From the NCBI RefSeq assembly GCF_026343125.1, contig NZ_JAPEMB010000001.1, forward strand, positions 3,601,501 to 3,665,500: 64,000 bases of DNA, written 5' to 3'. A program made the translations under genes and the position numbers. Origin of the DNA: Streptomyces sp. NBC_00094 (lineage in GTDB: Bacteria; Actinomycetota; Actinomycetes; Streptomycetales; Streptomycetaceae). The notes under the pieces were generated by a model that had not been told where the DNA came from, ran no database searches, and saw only the letters and a list, made by a program, of their open reading frames with translations. This document shows, in pieces, positions 9,270-17,909 of the stretch. Positions within the stretch are counted from its first letter, which is position 1. Every line of letters starts with the position of its first letter.

Positions 9270-9354
9270 TTCGGTCAGGTACCGCTCGGGGGTTCGGTCA
9301 GGTACCGCTCGGGGTTCGGTCAGGTACCGCTGTCGGGTTCGGTCAGGTACCGCT
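9270..9354. repeat. Four tandem 22-23-bp units at the 3' end of the TetR gene
   Basis: The 17-mer TTCGGTCAGGTACCGCT occurs exactly at 9270, 9293, 9315 and 9338. The 9338 copy encodes the last coding residues (RYLTEPDSG); the 9315 copy contains the stop codon at 9320-9322; the other two lie downstream. The array therefore looks like a tandem copying of the gene's own 3' end past the stop. Confidence 0.9.
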
Positions 9355-9943
9355 GGAGCGTGGGGGCCACCTGGGCCACGATCTCCTCCGGGTCGACCGA
9401 GGCCAGCGGCTCGACCTCGATCACGTACCGCAGGATCACGATCCCGATCATGTGCGAGGCGGCCAGCTCCGCCCGGAAACGCGGGTCCGGTACGTCGAGT
9501 TCCGCCGCGATCCGCTCCAGGAGCCGCCGCAGCACGAAGGTCCGCAGCACCTTGGCCGCCGCCTCGTGGGTCAGCGCGGAGCGGACGATGGCGAGGAGCG
9601 GGGCGCGGCTGACCGGGTTCTCCCAGACGCCGATGAAGAAGCGCGCGAGCCGCTCGCCGATGGCCTCGCGCGGGCCGCCCAGGATCGCCGGGACGACGAG
9701 CGCCGGCTCGAAGGAGACCTCGATCGCGGCGGCGAAGACCTCGTCCTTCGTACCGAAGTAGTGGTGGACGAGGGCCGGGTCCACGCCGGCGGCCTTGGCG
9801 ATGCCACGGACCGAGGTCTTGTCGTAGCCCCGCTCGGCGAACTGCGTACGGGCCGCTGCCAGGATGCGTTCGCGCGCGCCCGGTCCGCTGTCCTCTTCGG
9901 TACGGATCGGGCGGCCGCGCCGGCGCGGGGCCGGTTCGGTCAT
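9320..9943 (-). CDS. TetR-family transcriptional regulator
   Basis: A 207-residue repressor-type protein. The N-terminal helix-turn-helix spans about residues 22-75 with the classic [36 protein letters not shown]. The C-terminal ligand domain has a segment typical of actinobacterial TetR proteins ([21 protein letters not shown]). The start ATG at 9943 overlaps the stop of the upstream isomerase gene by 4 bases, so the two form a coupled operon. Ligand and targets are unknown. Its stop codon lies inside a tandem repeat that copies its last codons. Confidence 0.9.
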   Translation of the reverse strand: MTEPAPRRRGRPIRTEEDSGPGARERILAAARTQFAERGYDKTSVRGIAKAAGVDPALVHHYFGTKDEVFAAAIEVSFEPALVVPAILGGPREAIGERLARFFIGVWENPVSRAPLLAIVRSALTHEAAAKVLRTFVLRRLLERIAAELDVPDPRFRAELAASHMIGIVILRYVIEVEPLASVDPEEIVAQVAPTLQRYLTEPDSGT

Positions 9944-10776
9944 GGGCGCGGCACCCGGGTGGAGCGGCCGGCGGCGGACGCGAGGTGGAGCCGGGTGAAG
10001 GCCAGGGCCTCGGCGAGGTCGGCCTCGCGTTCGGCGGCTGACATCGCGCGGCGGGTGTTGACCTCGATGACGACGTGGCCGTCGAAGCCGGTGAGGGCGA
10101 GCCGCTCCAGGAGTTCGGCGCAGGGCTGCGTGCCGCGCCCCGGGACGAGGTGCTCGTCCTTGGCGGAGCCCTTGCCGTCGGCGAGGTGGACGTGGCCGAG
10201 GCGGTCGCCCATGCGGTCGATCATCGCGAGGGCGTCGGTGCGGGCGGTCGCGGTGTGCGAGAGGTCGACGGTGAAGTGCCGGTAGTCGTCCTTCGTGACG
10301 TCCCACTCGGGGGCGTACGCGAGCATCTCGCGGTCCTTGTACCGCCACGGGTACATGTTCTCCACGGCGAACCGGACGTCGGTCTCGTCGGCCATCCGCC
10401 AGATGCCGGTGACGAAGTCCTTCGCGTACTGGCGCTGCCAGCGGAACGGGGGGTGCACGACGACCGTCGACGCGCCGAGCCTCTCGGCCGCCGCCCGCGC
10501 GCGCTGGAGCTTGACCCACGGGTCGGTGGACCAGACGCGCTGGGTGATGAGGAGGCAGGGGGCGTGGACGGCCAGGATCGGGACCTGGTGGTAGTCGGAG
10601 AGGCGGCGCAGCGCCTCGACGTCCTGGCTGACCGGGTCGGTCCACACCATGACCTCGACGCCGTCGTACCCGAGGCGCGCGGCGATCTCGAAGGCCGTCG
10701 CCGTCGACTCCGGATAGACCGAGGCCGTCGACAGGGCGACCTTCGCATCCGGGATGCGCACCACTGGTTCTGCCAC
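9940..10776 (-). CDS. Sugar phosphate isomerase/epimerase-like TIM-barrel protein
   Basis: A 278-residue protein of the AP-endonuclease-2/xylose-isomerase-like TIM barrel superfamily. Metal-ligand-type residues appear along the barrel strands: [32 protein letters not shown] and VVIEVNT. Such enzymes isomerise or cleave sugars or act on cyclitols; the substrate cannot be assigned. The GTG start at 10776 ([13 protein letters not shown]) places the first barrel strand correctly. It is translationally coupled to the TetR gene that follows. Confidence 0.88.
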   Translation of the reverse strand: MAEPVVRIPDAKVALSTASVYPESTATAFEIAARLGYDGVEVMVWTDPVSQDVEALRRLSDYHQVPILAVHAPCLLITQRVWSTDPWVKLQRARAAAERLGASTVVVHPPFRWQRQYAKDFVTGIWRMADETDVRFAVENMYPWRYKDREMLAYAPEWDVTKDDYRHFTVDLSHTATARTDALAMIDRMGDRLGHVHLADGKGSAKDEHLVPGRGTQPCAELLERLALTGFDGHVVIEVNTRRAMSAAEREADLAEALAFTRLHLASAAGRSTRVPRP

Positions 10777-10851
10777 CCCGACAGGGTACGGGGCGGGCCG
10801 GGGGGCCGGGAGGTGGTTCCGGTCACGGGCCCCCCGCGGGGGGGGCGAGGA

Positions 10852-11011
10852 CGGTCGGGGGAGGTGCGGGGGGCCGAGGACGGTCGGGTGCGACGCGCGC
10901 GGGCGGTCGGGGGAGGTGCGGGGGGCGAGGACGGTCGGGCGCCACGCGAGCGGGCGGTCGGGAGCGCGCGGGTCGCCGGTCGGGCGCCACGCGCGCGCGT
11001 GGCCGGTCGGG
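10852..11011. repeat. Imperfect repeat array downstream of the Ppx/GppA gene
   Basis: The octamer CGGTCGGG recurs seven times (10852, 10881, 10904, 10932, 10954, 10977, 11004) within longer similar blocks such as GGGGGAGGTGCGGGGGGCGAGGA. The array fills the gap between the phosphatase stop (11028) and the isomerase start (10776). Both genes run leftward, so it is 3' of the phosphatase. No gene is visible in it. Confidence 0.8.
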
Positions 11012-11027
11012 AGCGCGCGGTGGTCCG

Positions 11028-11960
11028 CTACTCCACCGGCAGGTGGTCCAGGCGGCGGAGGATCACGCCCTCGCGCAGGGCCCACGGGCAGATCTCCAGC
11101 TCCTCCACTCCGAGGAGGTCCATCGCTCCCTCGGCGACCAGCGCGCCCGCGAGGAGCTGCGACGCGCGGCCCTCCGAGACGCCCGGGAGGGCCGCGCGCT
11201 CGGGGACGGTCATCGCGGCGAGGCGCGGGACCCACTCCTCCAGGGACTTGCGGCTCAGGACGCGCTGGACGTAGAGGCCGTCCCCCGAGCCGGGCGCGCC
11301 CGCGATCCTGGCGAGCTGCTTGAAGGTCTTGGAGGTGGCCACGACGTGGTCGGGGCGACCGAAGCGGCTGAACTCGCCGACCGTACGGGCGATCTGGGCG
11401 CGGACGTGGCGGCGCAGGGCCTTCACGTCGGCGGCGTCGGCCCGGTCGCCCGGCAGCCAGCCCGAGGTCAGCCGGCCCGCGCCGAGCGGCAGGGAGACGG
11501 CCGTGTCGGGGTCCTCGTCGATGCCGTACGCGACTTCGAGGGAGCCGCCGCCGATGTCGAGGAGGAGCAGCTTGCCCGCGGACCAGCCGAACCAGCGGCG
11601 GGCGGCGAGGAAGGTCAGCCGGGCCTCCTCGTCGCCGGTGAGGACCTGGAGGTCGACCCCCGTCTCGTCCTTGACACGCGCGAGGACGGCATCGGCGTTG
11701 CTGGCCTCGCGCACCGCGGAGGTCGCGAACGGCAGCACCTCCTCGCAGCCCTTGTCCTCGGCCGCGAGGAGCGCGTCCCGGACGGTCGCGATGAGCCGCT
11801 CGACGCCACCGGGCGCGATCGCGCCCCGCTCGTCGAGGAGCTCGGCGAGCCGCAGATCCGCCTTGTGGGAGTGGGCGGGCAGCGGGCGGGCGCCGGGGTG
11901 GGCATCCACCACGAGCAGGTGCACTGTGTTCGAACCGACGTCGAGGACTCCGAGTCTCAT
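11028..11960 (-). CDS. Ppx/GppA-family exopolyphosphatase/pppGpp phosphatase
   Basis: A 310-residue protein, the short actinobacterial form of the Ppx/GppA family (sugar kinase/HSP70/actin fold). The phosphate-1 motif [17 protein letters not shown] is at the N-terminus; the phosphate-2 block [16 protein letters not shown] follows at about 140, and SAVREASN between them is also conserved. These cytoplasmic enzymes split polyphosphate or pppGpp, and so touch phosphate storage and the stringent response; which substrate this paralogue prefers is not visible. The start at 11960 is fixed by the N-terminal motif. It is divergent from the cysteine-rich gene at 12002. Confidence 0.92.
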   Translation of the reverse strand: MRLGVLDVGSNTVHLLVVDAHPGARPLPAHSHKADLRLAELLDERGAIAPGGVERLIATVRDALLAAEDKGCEEVLPFATSAVREASNADAVLARVKDETGVDLQVLTGDEEARLTFLAARRWFGWSAGKLLLLDIGGGSLEVAYGIDEDPDTAVSLPLGAGRLTSGWLPGDRADAADVKALRRHVRAQIARTVGEFSRFGRPDHVVATSKTFKQLARIAGAPGSGDGLYVQRVLSRKSLEEWVPRLAAMTVPERAALPGVSEGRASQLLAGALVAEGAMDLLGVEELEICPWALREGVILRRLDHLPVE

Positions 11961-12001
11961 GGACGGAACGCTACTGCTCCCGCCCGCATACGCTTGGTGT
12001 T

Positions 12002-12856
12002 GTGCCAAAGACGAAGAAGGCGAAGCCGGGCAAAGACAGCAGCGGCGAGACGGGTGTGAAGGCCGGTAAGTCCGTGAAGAGCACCAAGAAGCAGGGCAAG
12101 GGCGGGGAGCCGGACGAGAAGGGGCTGGACTTCGCGCGGGCGTGGGTCGAGTTCCCCGATCCCGCCGACGACGAGCAGGTGTTCCGCTGTGACCTGACCT
12201 GGCTGACCTCGCGCTGGACGTGCATCTTCGGCAGCGGGTGCCAGGGCATCCAGGCGGGCCGGGCCGACGACGGCTGCTGCACGCTCGGCGCGCACTTCTC
12301 CGACGACGACGACGAGAAGCGGGTCGCCTCGCACGTGGCCCGGCTCACACCGGACCTGTGGCAGTTCCACGACATCGGTACGGACTCGGGCTGGGTGCAG
12401 CTCGACGAGGACGGCGACCGGCAGACCCGCCGCTGGGAGGGGTCCTGCATCTTCCAGAACCGTCCCGGTTTCGCGGGCGGCGCGGGCTGTTCGCTGCACA
12501 TCCTGGCCCTGAAGGAGGGCAAGGAGCCGCTGGAGACCAAGCCGGACGTGTGCTGGCAGCTGCCGGTGCGCCGGACGTACGACTGGATCGACCGGCCCGA
12601 CGACACCCGCGTCCTCCAGGTGTCGATCGGTGAGTACGACCGCCGGGGCTGGGGCCCGGGCGGTCACGACCTGCACTGGTGGTGCACCTCGGCCACCTCG
12701 GCGCATGGTGCCGGGGATCCCGTCTACGTCACGTACCGGCCGGAGCTGACGGAGATGATGGGCACGGAGGCGTACGAGGTCCTCGTCGGGCTGTGCGAGG
12801 CCCGGCTGGCCTCGCAGCTGCCGCTGGTGGCGCCGCACCCGGCCGACCCCGTCTGA
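12002..12856 (+). CDS. Cysteine-rich cytoplasmic protein resembling the YkgJ/DUF3109 metal-cluster type
   Basis: A 284-residue protein starting at a GTG (12002). The first 40 residues are Lys/Gly-rich and probably disordered. The rest contains many cysteines in groups: [51 protein letters not shown] and WWCTSA. The block CxxGCxxI ... CCxLGAHF resembles the zinc- or iron-binding YkgJ/DUF3109 family, but I cannot confirm the match by search. It probably binds a metal cluster. The gene is divergent from the Ppx/GppA phosphatase and is followed by short tandem repeats. Confidence 0.75.
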   Translation: MPKTKKAKPGKDSSGETGVKAGKSVKSTKKQGKGGEPDEKGLDFARAWVEFPDPADDEQVFRCDLTWLTSRWTCIFGSGCQGIQAGRADDGCCTLGAHFSDDDDEKRVASHVARLTPDLWQFHDIGTDSGWVQLDEDGDRQTRRWEGSCIFQNRPGFAGGAGCSLHILALKEGKEPLETKPDVCWQLPVRRTYDWIDRPDDTRVLQVSIGEYDRRGWGPGGHDLHWWCTSATSAHGAGDPVYVTYRPELTEMMGTEAYEVLVGLCEARLASQLPLVAPHPADPV

Positions 12857-12875
12857 TGCGCGGCTGAGTCCCGCA

Positions 12876-12938
12876 GAGCCACGCCGAGCCACGCCGAGCC
12901 ACGCCGAGTCCCGGCCGAGTCCTGTCCGAGTCCCGCCC
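12876..12938. repeat. Short tandem repeats after the cysteine-rich gene
   Basis: Three units GAGCCACGCC (12876-12905) are followed by three 11-bp units of the form GAGTCCYGBCC (12906-12938), starting 20 bases after the stop codon at 12854-12856. The array lies between two convergent genes and contains no reading frame of interest. Confidence 0.8.
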
Positions 12939-12979
12939 GACTCCCGGCTGATCCGCTGCCGGGTGTCGGGTGTCGGGCC

Positions 12980-14833
12980 TCAGGACGCGGGCGGCGGGGG
13001 CGGGTCCTCCGTCGACGGCGGGGGCGTACCCGGGTCGGTGGTGCCCGGATCCGTCGTTCCCGGATCGGTGGTGCCCGGGTCGGTCGTTCCCGGGCCGGTC
13101 GTCGGCGGCGGTTCCTCCGTCGTCGGCGGCGGGGTGGTCGGCTCCGTGGTGGGCGGTGTGGTTCCCGGTTCGGTCGTCGTCGGGGGCGGTTCCTCCGTCG
13201 TCGGCGGAGATGTCGTCGGCTCCGTGGTCGGCGGGGACGTCGGGGGCGTGGTCGGCGGGCTCGTCGGCGGCGTCGTCGGGTCGGTCGTCGTCGGCGGCGG
13301 GAGGCCCGGGCCGGAGGCCTGCGGCGGCGCGCTCCGGCCGTGGCCGTCGATCCTGACCACCGCACCCGAGGGGTTCACGCCGACGCGGGCGCTCCACGCG
13401 CCCGCGGGCTCGCGACCGTGGTCGACGCGGACGACGACCGTGACCGACTCGCCGGGGCGGAGCGTGCCGGAGGCCCGGCTCACGTACAGCCAGGGCGCGT
13501 CCGTCCACAGCTCCCAGGCGACGGGCGAACCGCCGTCGGCGGTGAGCGTGAGCATCGTCAGGTCGCCGCTGCTGCGCGCGCCGACCGTGAGCCAGCCGGC
13601 GGCGGGCTCACCGGGCCGCGAGGGTCCTGTGGGGCCTGTGGGACCGCCGGGGCTGACCACCTCCACCGAGACGTCGGGGGCGCGGCTGCCCCGGGTGAAG
13701 CGGGGCTCGGGGGTCGTCCGGGCGTTGCCCGCGTTCTCGTAGCGGCGGCCGTCCGTGTCCGTCGGCTCGTCCGCCTCTCGCGCGCTGATCCGCGTCCCGT
13801 CCCTGGCCCCCTCGTCCGCGACCGGTGCGCCGCGGTACGAGGTCCACAGCGCGAGGACCGGGGCGGCGACGACGGCCGCGACGACGGTGGTCGTCACCGC
13901 GCGGGCCCGCAGCCGGTCGCGGCGGGCCGTGTGGTCCTTCGGGTCCATGGGGAAGCCGGTGGGGGTGAAGCGCGGGGCGCCGGCACGCGCGCGCGGGACG
14001 TGCAGCATCGCCATGTACGCGGCGGCCCGGGGCGCCTCGACGAGCGGCAGCCGGTCCGGGGGCAGGGGCGCGGCGCCGGGCCAGGGGCCGGTGGCGCCCA
14101 CCCGCTCGGCGCCCCGGCGGCAGCGCGGGCAGTCGTCGACGTGCCGGACGAGTTCGGCGCGCAGGGCGGCCGAGAGGAGCACCCGCTGGTCGCCTGTGAG
14201 GCGGGCGACGGTGGGGCAGCTGCCGGTCTCGACGACGGCGAGGGCGGCGCGGGTCCGCTCGACCTCGCAGGCGGCCGTGGCGAGGAGCTCGCGGGCGGCG
14301 AGCGGGTCGAGGGAGAGCACGGCGGCGATCTGGCGGTGGCTCAGGCCGTGCCGGACGGCGAGCTCCAGGGCCTCGCGCTGCTCGGGGGTGGTGCCGGCGG
14401 CCTCGGGCCAGGCGAGCCGGGCGAGTTCGGCGCGGCGGCGCTCCGCGGTCTCCTCGGAGACCGGGGGTGGTTCGGGCGCGGTGACGGCGGGGCGGCCGGT
14501 GTGGGCGCCCTGGCGCTTGCGGCGCTGCTCGCCGAGGCTCCGTAGGCAGGCCCAGCGGGCGAGCGCGTACAGCCAGGCCGTACGGCCCTCCTCGTCGGAG
14601 GGGCAGCGGCCGTGGTGGCGCTCGGCCACGGCGAGGACGTCGCCGAGGACGGCGGTGGCCGTGTCGTGGTCGCAGAGCACGGAGAGGCAGTACGTATAGA
14701 GCCCGTCGAGGGCGGCCTCGTAGCGGGCGGGGGGCCGACGGCCGAGCGTGCGCGGTTCCTGGTCCGCGGCGCCGCGATGCGCCCGGTGTGCGCCGGTGGT
14801 GCGGTTCGGGGAGTCCAGCCTGCTGCTCGTCAC
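12980..14833 (-). CDS. Membrane-anchored sigma-factor-like/anti-sigma-like fusion with BACON domain
   Basis: A 617-residue multidomain protein. Residues about 35-105 resemble sigma region 2 (ALDGLYTYCLSVLCDHDTATAVLGDVLAVAE is too long to be chance) and about 148-200 resemble sigma region 4 with a helix-turn-helix (GLSHRQIAAVLSLDP). Residues 231-238, HVDDCPRC, fit the Hx3CxxC zinc motif of ZAS anti-sigma factors. One transmembrane helix is at about 313-332. The outside part holds a BACON-type beta domain (about 390-495, with WLYVSRASGTLRPGESVTV) and then a long Pro/Thr tail with TTDPG repeats. The GTG start is at 14833. Sigma-like, zinc-finger and sensor parts in one chain suggest a self-contained membrane signalling device; whether it binds RNA polymerase is unknown. 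Confidence 0.85.
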   Translation of the reverse strand: MTSSRLDSPNRTTGAHRAHRGAADQEPRTLGRRPPARYEAALDGLYTYCLSVLCDHDTATAVLGDVLAVAERHHGRCPSDEEGRTAWLYALARWACLRSLGEQRRKRQGAHTGRPAVTAPEPPPVSEETAERRRAELARLAWPEAAGTTPEQREALELAVRHGLSHRQIAAVLSLDPLAARELLATAACEVERTRAALAVVETGSCPTVARLTGDQRVLLSAALRAELVRHVDDCPRCRRGAERVGATGPWPGAAPLPPDRLPLVEAPRAAAYMAMLHVPRARAGAPRFTPTGFPMDPKDHTARRDRLRARAVTTTVVAAVVAAPVLALWTSYRGAPVADEGARDGTRISAREADEPTDTDGRRYENAGNARTTPEPRFTRGSRAPDVSVEVVSPGGPTGPTGPSRPGEPAAGWLTVGARSSGDLTMLTLTADGGSPVAWELWTDAPWLYVSRASGTLRPGESVTVVVRVDHGREPAGAWSARVGVNPSGAVVRIDGHGRSAPPQASGPGLPPPTTTDPTTPPTSPPTTPPTSPPTTEPTTSPPTTEEPPPTTTEPGTTPPTTEPTTPPPTTEEPPPTTGPGTTDPGTTDPGTTDPGTTDPGTPPPSTEDPPPPPAS

Positions 14834-15050
14834 GGGGCGACGGTAGGCAGGGAGAGAGGCACTCTTCGTACCGGTTGAACACTTCTCATTCTTACGGGTG
14901 AAGCTATCGCTCGAAAGGGGACAGGAACCTCACATTCCGTCACTCGATCGTGGTCGGGCGCGGGCCTGCGCCTTGCTCTGGGTGGGCACGGGCTCCGGCC
15001 GACGCCTCGCCGTCGGCCCGCTGTCAGTGGGGGCGGCTACGGTGTGGACC

Positions 15051-16454
15051 ATGGCTGCCCGTACGAAATCCGCCAAGGACCGGCCCTCTTACCGCTGCAC
15101 CGAGTGCGGCTGGCAGACGGCCAAGTGGCTCGGCCGCTGCCCCGAGTGCCAGGCCTGGGGGACGGTGGAGGAGTACGGCGCGCCCGCTGTCCGGACGACC
15201 GCGGCCGGCCGGGTCTCCACCGCCGCCGTTCCCATCGGCCAGGTCGACGGCCGGCAGGCGACCGCCCGCTCGACCGGCGTCGACGAGCTGGACCGGGTCC
15301 TCGGCGGGGGCCTGGTGCCCGGCGCCGTCGTCCTGCTCGCGGGCGAGCCGGGCGTCGGCAAGTCCACGCTCCTGCTCGACGTGGCCGCGAAGGCCGCGAG
15401 CGACGAGCACCGCACGCTGTACGTGACGGGCGAGGAGTCCGCGAGCCAGGTCCGGCTCCGCGCCGACCGGATCAACGCGCTCAGCGACCACCTGTACCTG
15501 GCGGCCGAGACCGATCTGTCGGCCGTCCTCGGCCACCTCGACGCCGTGAAGCCCTCGCTGCTGATCATGGACTCGGTGCAGACCGTCGCCTCCCCCGAGA
15601 TCGACGGCGCGCCCGGCGGCATGGCCCAGGTCCGCGAGGTCGCCAGCGCCCTCATCCGGGCCTCCAAGGAGCGGGGCATGTCCACGCTCCTCGTCGGCCA
15701 CGTCACCAAGGACGGCGCCATCGCCGGGCCCCGGCTCCTGGAGCACCTGGTCGACGTCGTCCTGAGCTTCGAGGGCGACCGGCACGCGCGCCTGCGTCTG
15801 GTCCGGGGCGTGAAGAACCGGTACGGGGCGACCGACGAGGTCGGCTGCTTCGAGCTGCACGACGAGGGCATCACGGGCCTGGCCGACCCGTCCGGGCTCT
15901 TCCTGACCCGCCGGGACGTGGCCGTGCCGGGCACCTGTCTGACGGTGACCCTGGAGGGCCGTCGTCCGCTCGTCGCCGAGGTCCAGTCGCTGACCGTGGA
16001 CTCCCAGATTCCCTCCCCGCGCCGGACCGTCTCCGGCCTGGAGACCTCCCGGGTCTCGATGATGCTGGCGGTCCTGGAGCAGCGGGGCCGGATCAGCGCG
16101 CTCGGCAAGCGGGACATCTACAGCGCGACCGTGGGCGGCGTGAAGCTCTCCGAGCCCGCGGCCGACCTGGCGATCGCGCTCGCCCTCGCCTCCGCCGCGA
16201 GCGACACCCCGCTCCCGAAGAACCTGGTCGCGATCGGCGAGGTCGGGCTCGCGGGCGAGGTCCGGCGCGTGACGGGCGTCCAGCGCCGGCTGGCCGAGGC
16301 GCACCGGCTGGGCTTCACGCACGCGCTGGTCCCGCCGGACCCGGGCAAGGTGCCGGCGGGCATGAAGGTGACAGAAGTCGCGGACATGGGGGACGCGCTG
16401 CGGGTCCTGCCGAGGAGCCGCCGCGCGGCGCGCCCGGAGGGTTCCGAGGGGTAG
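15051..16454 (+). CDS. radA: DNA repair protein RadA/Sms
   Basis: A 467-residue protein of standard RadA length. It is a RecA-like, DnaB-type branch-migration helicase that processes recombination intermediates. The N-terminal zinc finger has Cys16, Cys19, Cys30 and Cys33. Walker A GEPGVGKS is at about 98-105, Walker B LLIMDS at 170-175 and the RadA-specific KNRYG at 255-259. A Lon-like C-terminal domain ends in a Glu/Arg-rich tail. The start MAARTKSAKDRP at 15051 fits the family; the frame opens earlier without support. disA follows on the same strand, a widespread pairing in which RadA restrains DisA. The stop codon sits inside a tandem repeat. Confidence 0.97.
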   Translation: MAARTKSAKDRPSYRCTECGWQTAKWLGRCPECQAWGTVEEYGAPAVRTTAAGRVSTAAVPIGQVDGRQATARSTGVDELDRVLGGGLVPGAVVLLAGEPGVGKSTLLLDVAAKAASDEHRTLYVTGEESASQVRLRADRINALSDHLYLAAETDLSAVLGHLDAVKPSLLIMDSVQTVASPEIDGAPGGMAQVREVASALIRASKERGMSTLLVGHVTKDGAIAGPRLLEHLVDVVLSFEGDRHARLRLVRGVKNRYGATDEVGCFELHDEGITGLADPSGLFLTRRDVAVPGTCLTVTLEGRRPLVAEVQSLTVDSQIPSPRRTVSGLETSRVSMMLAVLEQRGRISALGKRDIYSATVGGVKLSEPAADLAIALALASAASDTPLPKNLVAIGEVGLAGEVRRVTGVQRRLAEAHRLGFTHALVPPDPGKVPAGMKVTEVADMGDALRVLPRSRRAARPEGSEG

Positions 16455-16620
16455 ATCGGAGGGGCAGGACGTGCCGGGAGCCGCCCATCCGAGGGGTAGT
16501 CGGAGGGGCGGGACGTGCCGGGAGCCGCCCTGCCGAGCGGTAGTCGGACGGGCAAGGGGGTGCCGGGAGCCGTCCCTTCCGAGGGGTAGACGAGGGACCC
16601 GGAGGGGTAGACGAGGGGTC
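16446..16620. repeat. 44-46-bp tandem repeats beginning at the radA stop codon
   Basis: Three units begin with GAGGGGTAG or GAGCGGTAG at 16446, 16491 and 16535, each continuing with a GGACGTGCCGGGAGCCG-like core (the third has GGGGGTGCCGGGAGCCG); truncated units follow at 16581 and about 16602. The first unit includes radA's last two codons and its stop (16452-16454), so each later unit carries a copy of that stop. The array fills most of the 287-base gap before disA. GC-rich inverted segments within it may add terminator function. Confidence 0.88.
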
Positions 16621-16741
16621 ATGACAGGGGCCCTCCAGGACCTCGCGCCGCACCTCGGGGTGGCGCGCGGCGGAGGGTGGTGGGGTGGTGTCGCTAGACT
16701 TTGCCCTGGTCTCGCCCATCCGTACGAGCCGGAGGAGTGCA

Positions 16742-17866
16742 GTGGCAGCCAAGGACGGGGCAGCAGCTCCTGGAAAGTCCGGCGCAGGCTCCGGCAATGA
16801 AGCGCTCATGCGCGCAGCCCTGAGCGCGGTCGCGCCGGGCACCGCGCTGCGCGACGGCCTGGAGCGGATCCTCCGGGGAAACACGGGCGGTCTCATCGTG
16901 CTCGGCCTGGACAAGACGGTCGACTCGATGTGCACCGGCGGTTTCGTGCTGGACGTCGAGTTCGCCGCCACGCGCCTGCGCGAGCTGTGCAAGCTCGACG
17001 GCGCGATCGTCCTCGACAAGGACATCACCAAGATCCACCGCGCGGGCGTGCAGCTGGTCCCGGACGCCTCCATCCCCACCGAGGAGACCGGCACCCGGCA
17101 CCGCACGGCGGACCGGGTCTCCAAGCAGTGCAACTACCCGGTCGTCTCCGTCTCCCAGTCGATGCGTCTGATCGCGCTGTACGTGAACGGAGAGCGCCGG
17201 GTCCTGGAGGAGTCGGCCGCGATCCTGTCCCGCGCCAACCAGGCACTCGCGACCCTGGAGCGGTACAAGCTCCGGCTCGACGAGGTGGCCGGCACGCTCT
17301 CCGCGCTGGAGATCGAGGACCTGGTCACGGTCCGGGACGTCACCGCCGTCGCCCAGCGCCTGGAGATGGTGCGCCGGATCGCCACCGAGATCGCCGAGTA
17401 CGTGGTCGAGCTCGGCACCGACGGACGGCTCCTGTCGCTCCAGCTCGACGAGCTGATCGCGGGCGTGGAGCCGGAGCGCGAGCTGGTGGTCCGGGACTAC
17501 GTGCCCGAGCCCACGGCCAAGCGCTCGCGGACGGTCGCCGAGGCGCTCACCGAACTGGACGCGCTCACCCACACCGAGCTCCTCGAGCTTCCCGTCGTGG
17601 CGCGGGCGCTGGGCTACAGCGGCTCGCCCGAGACCCTCGACTCGGCCGTCTCGCCGCGCGGCTACCGGCTCCTGGCCAAGGTGCCGCGGCTGCCGGGCGC
17701 GATCATCGAGCGGCTCGTGGAGCACTTCGGTGGGCTGCAGAAGCTGCTCGCGGCGAGTGTGGACGACCTCCAGGCCGTCGACGGGGTCGGCGAGGCCCGC
17801 GCCCGCAGTGTCCGCGAGGGCCTGTCGCGGCTCGCGGAGTCCTCGATCCTGGAGCGGTACGTCTGA
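16742..17866 (+). CDS. disA: DNA integrity scanning diadenylate cyclase
   Basis: A 374-residue DisA. It makes c-di-AMP from two ATP and scans DNA for branched structures. The N-terminal DAC domain has the catalytic DGA (86-88) and the ATP-binding GTRHRTADR (117-125). A helical spine follows, and the C-terminus has a helix-hairpin-helix ([19 protein letters not shown]) for DNA binding. The GTG start at 16742 is preceded by GGAGGA at a good distance; the longer frame is not supported. In Streptomyces c-di-AMP controls potassium uptake and cell-wall hydrolase riboswitches. It lies downstream of radA and ends in a shared hairpin. Confidence 0.97.
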   Translation: MAAKDGAAAPGKSGAGSGNEALMRAALSAVAPGTALRDGLERILRGNTGGLIVLGLDKTVDSMCTGGFVLDVEFAATRLRELCKLDGAIVLDKDITKIHRAGVQLVPDASIPTEETGTRHRTADRVSKQCNYPVVSVSQSMRLIALYVNGERRVLEESAAILSRANQALATLERYKLRLDEVAGTLSALEIEDLVTVRDVTAVAQRLEMVRRIATEIAEYVVELGTDGRLLSLQLDELIAGVEPERELVVRDYVPEPTAKRSRTVAEALTELDALTHTELLELPVVARALGYSGSPETLDSAVSPRGYRLLAKVPRLPGAIIERLVEHFGGLQKLLAASVDDLQAVDGVGEARARSVREGLSRLAESSILERYV

Positions 17867-17879
17867 CCGGTCTCCCCAT

Positions 17880-17905
17880 GGCCCCCGCCGCACGCGGTGG
17901 GGGCC
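17880..17905. terminator. Terminator hairpin between disA and the convergent secreted-protein gene
   Basis: Stem GGCCCCCGCCG / CGGTGGGGGCC (11 bp, one wobble) with a 4-base loop, between the stops at 17866 and 17910. Confidence 0.75.
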
Positions 17906-17909
17906 CGGA

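Noticed and set aside
7572..9761. 729-codon plus-strand frame across ilvD and the TetR gene
   Set aside because: Antisense shadow of ilvD typical of high-GC DNA; it runs through two real genes and their boundary.
10840..11025. Small gene in the GC-rich gap after the Ppx/GppA gene
   Set aside because: The stretch is a degenerate repeat; open frames in it reflect lack of A/T, not coding signal.
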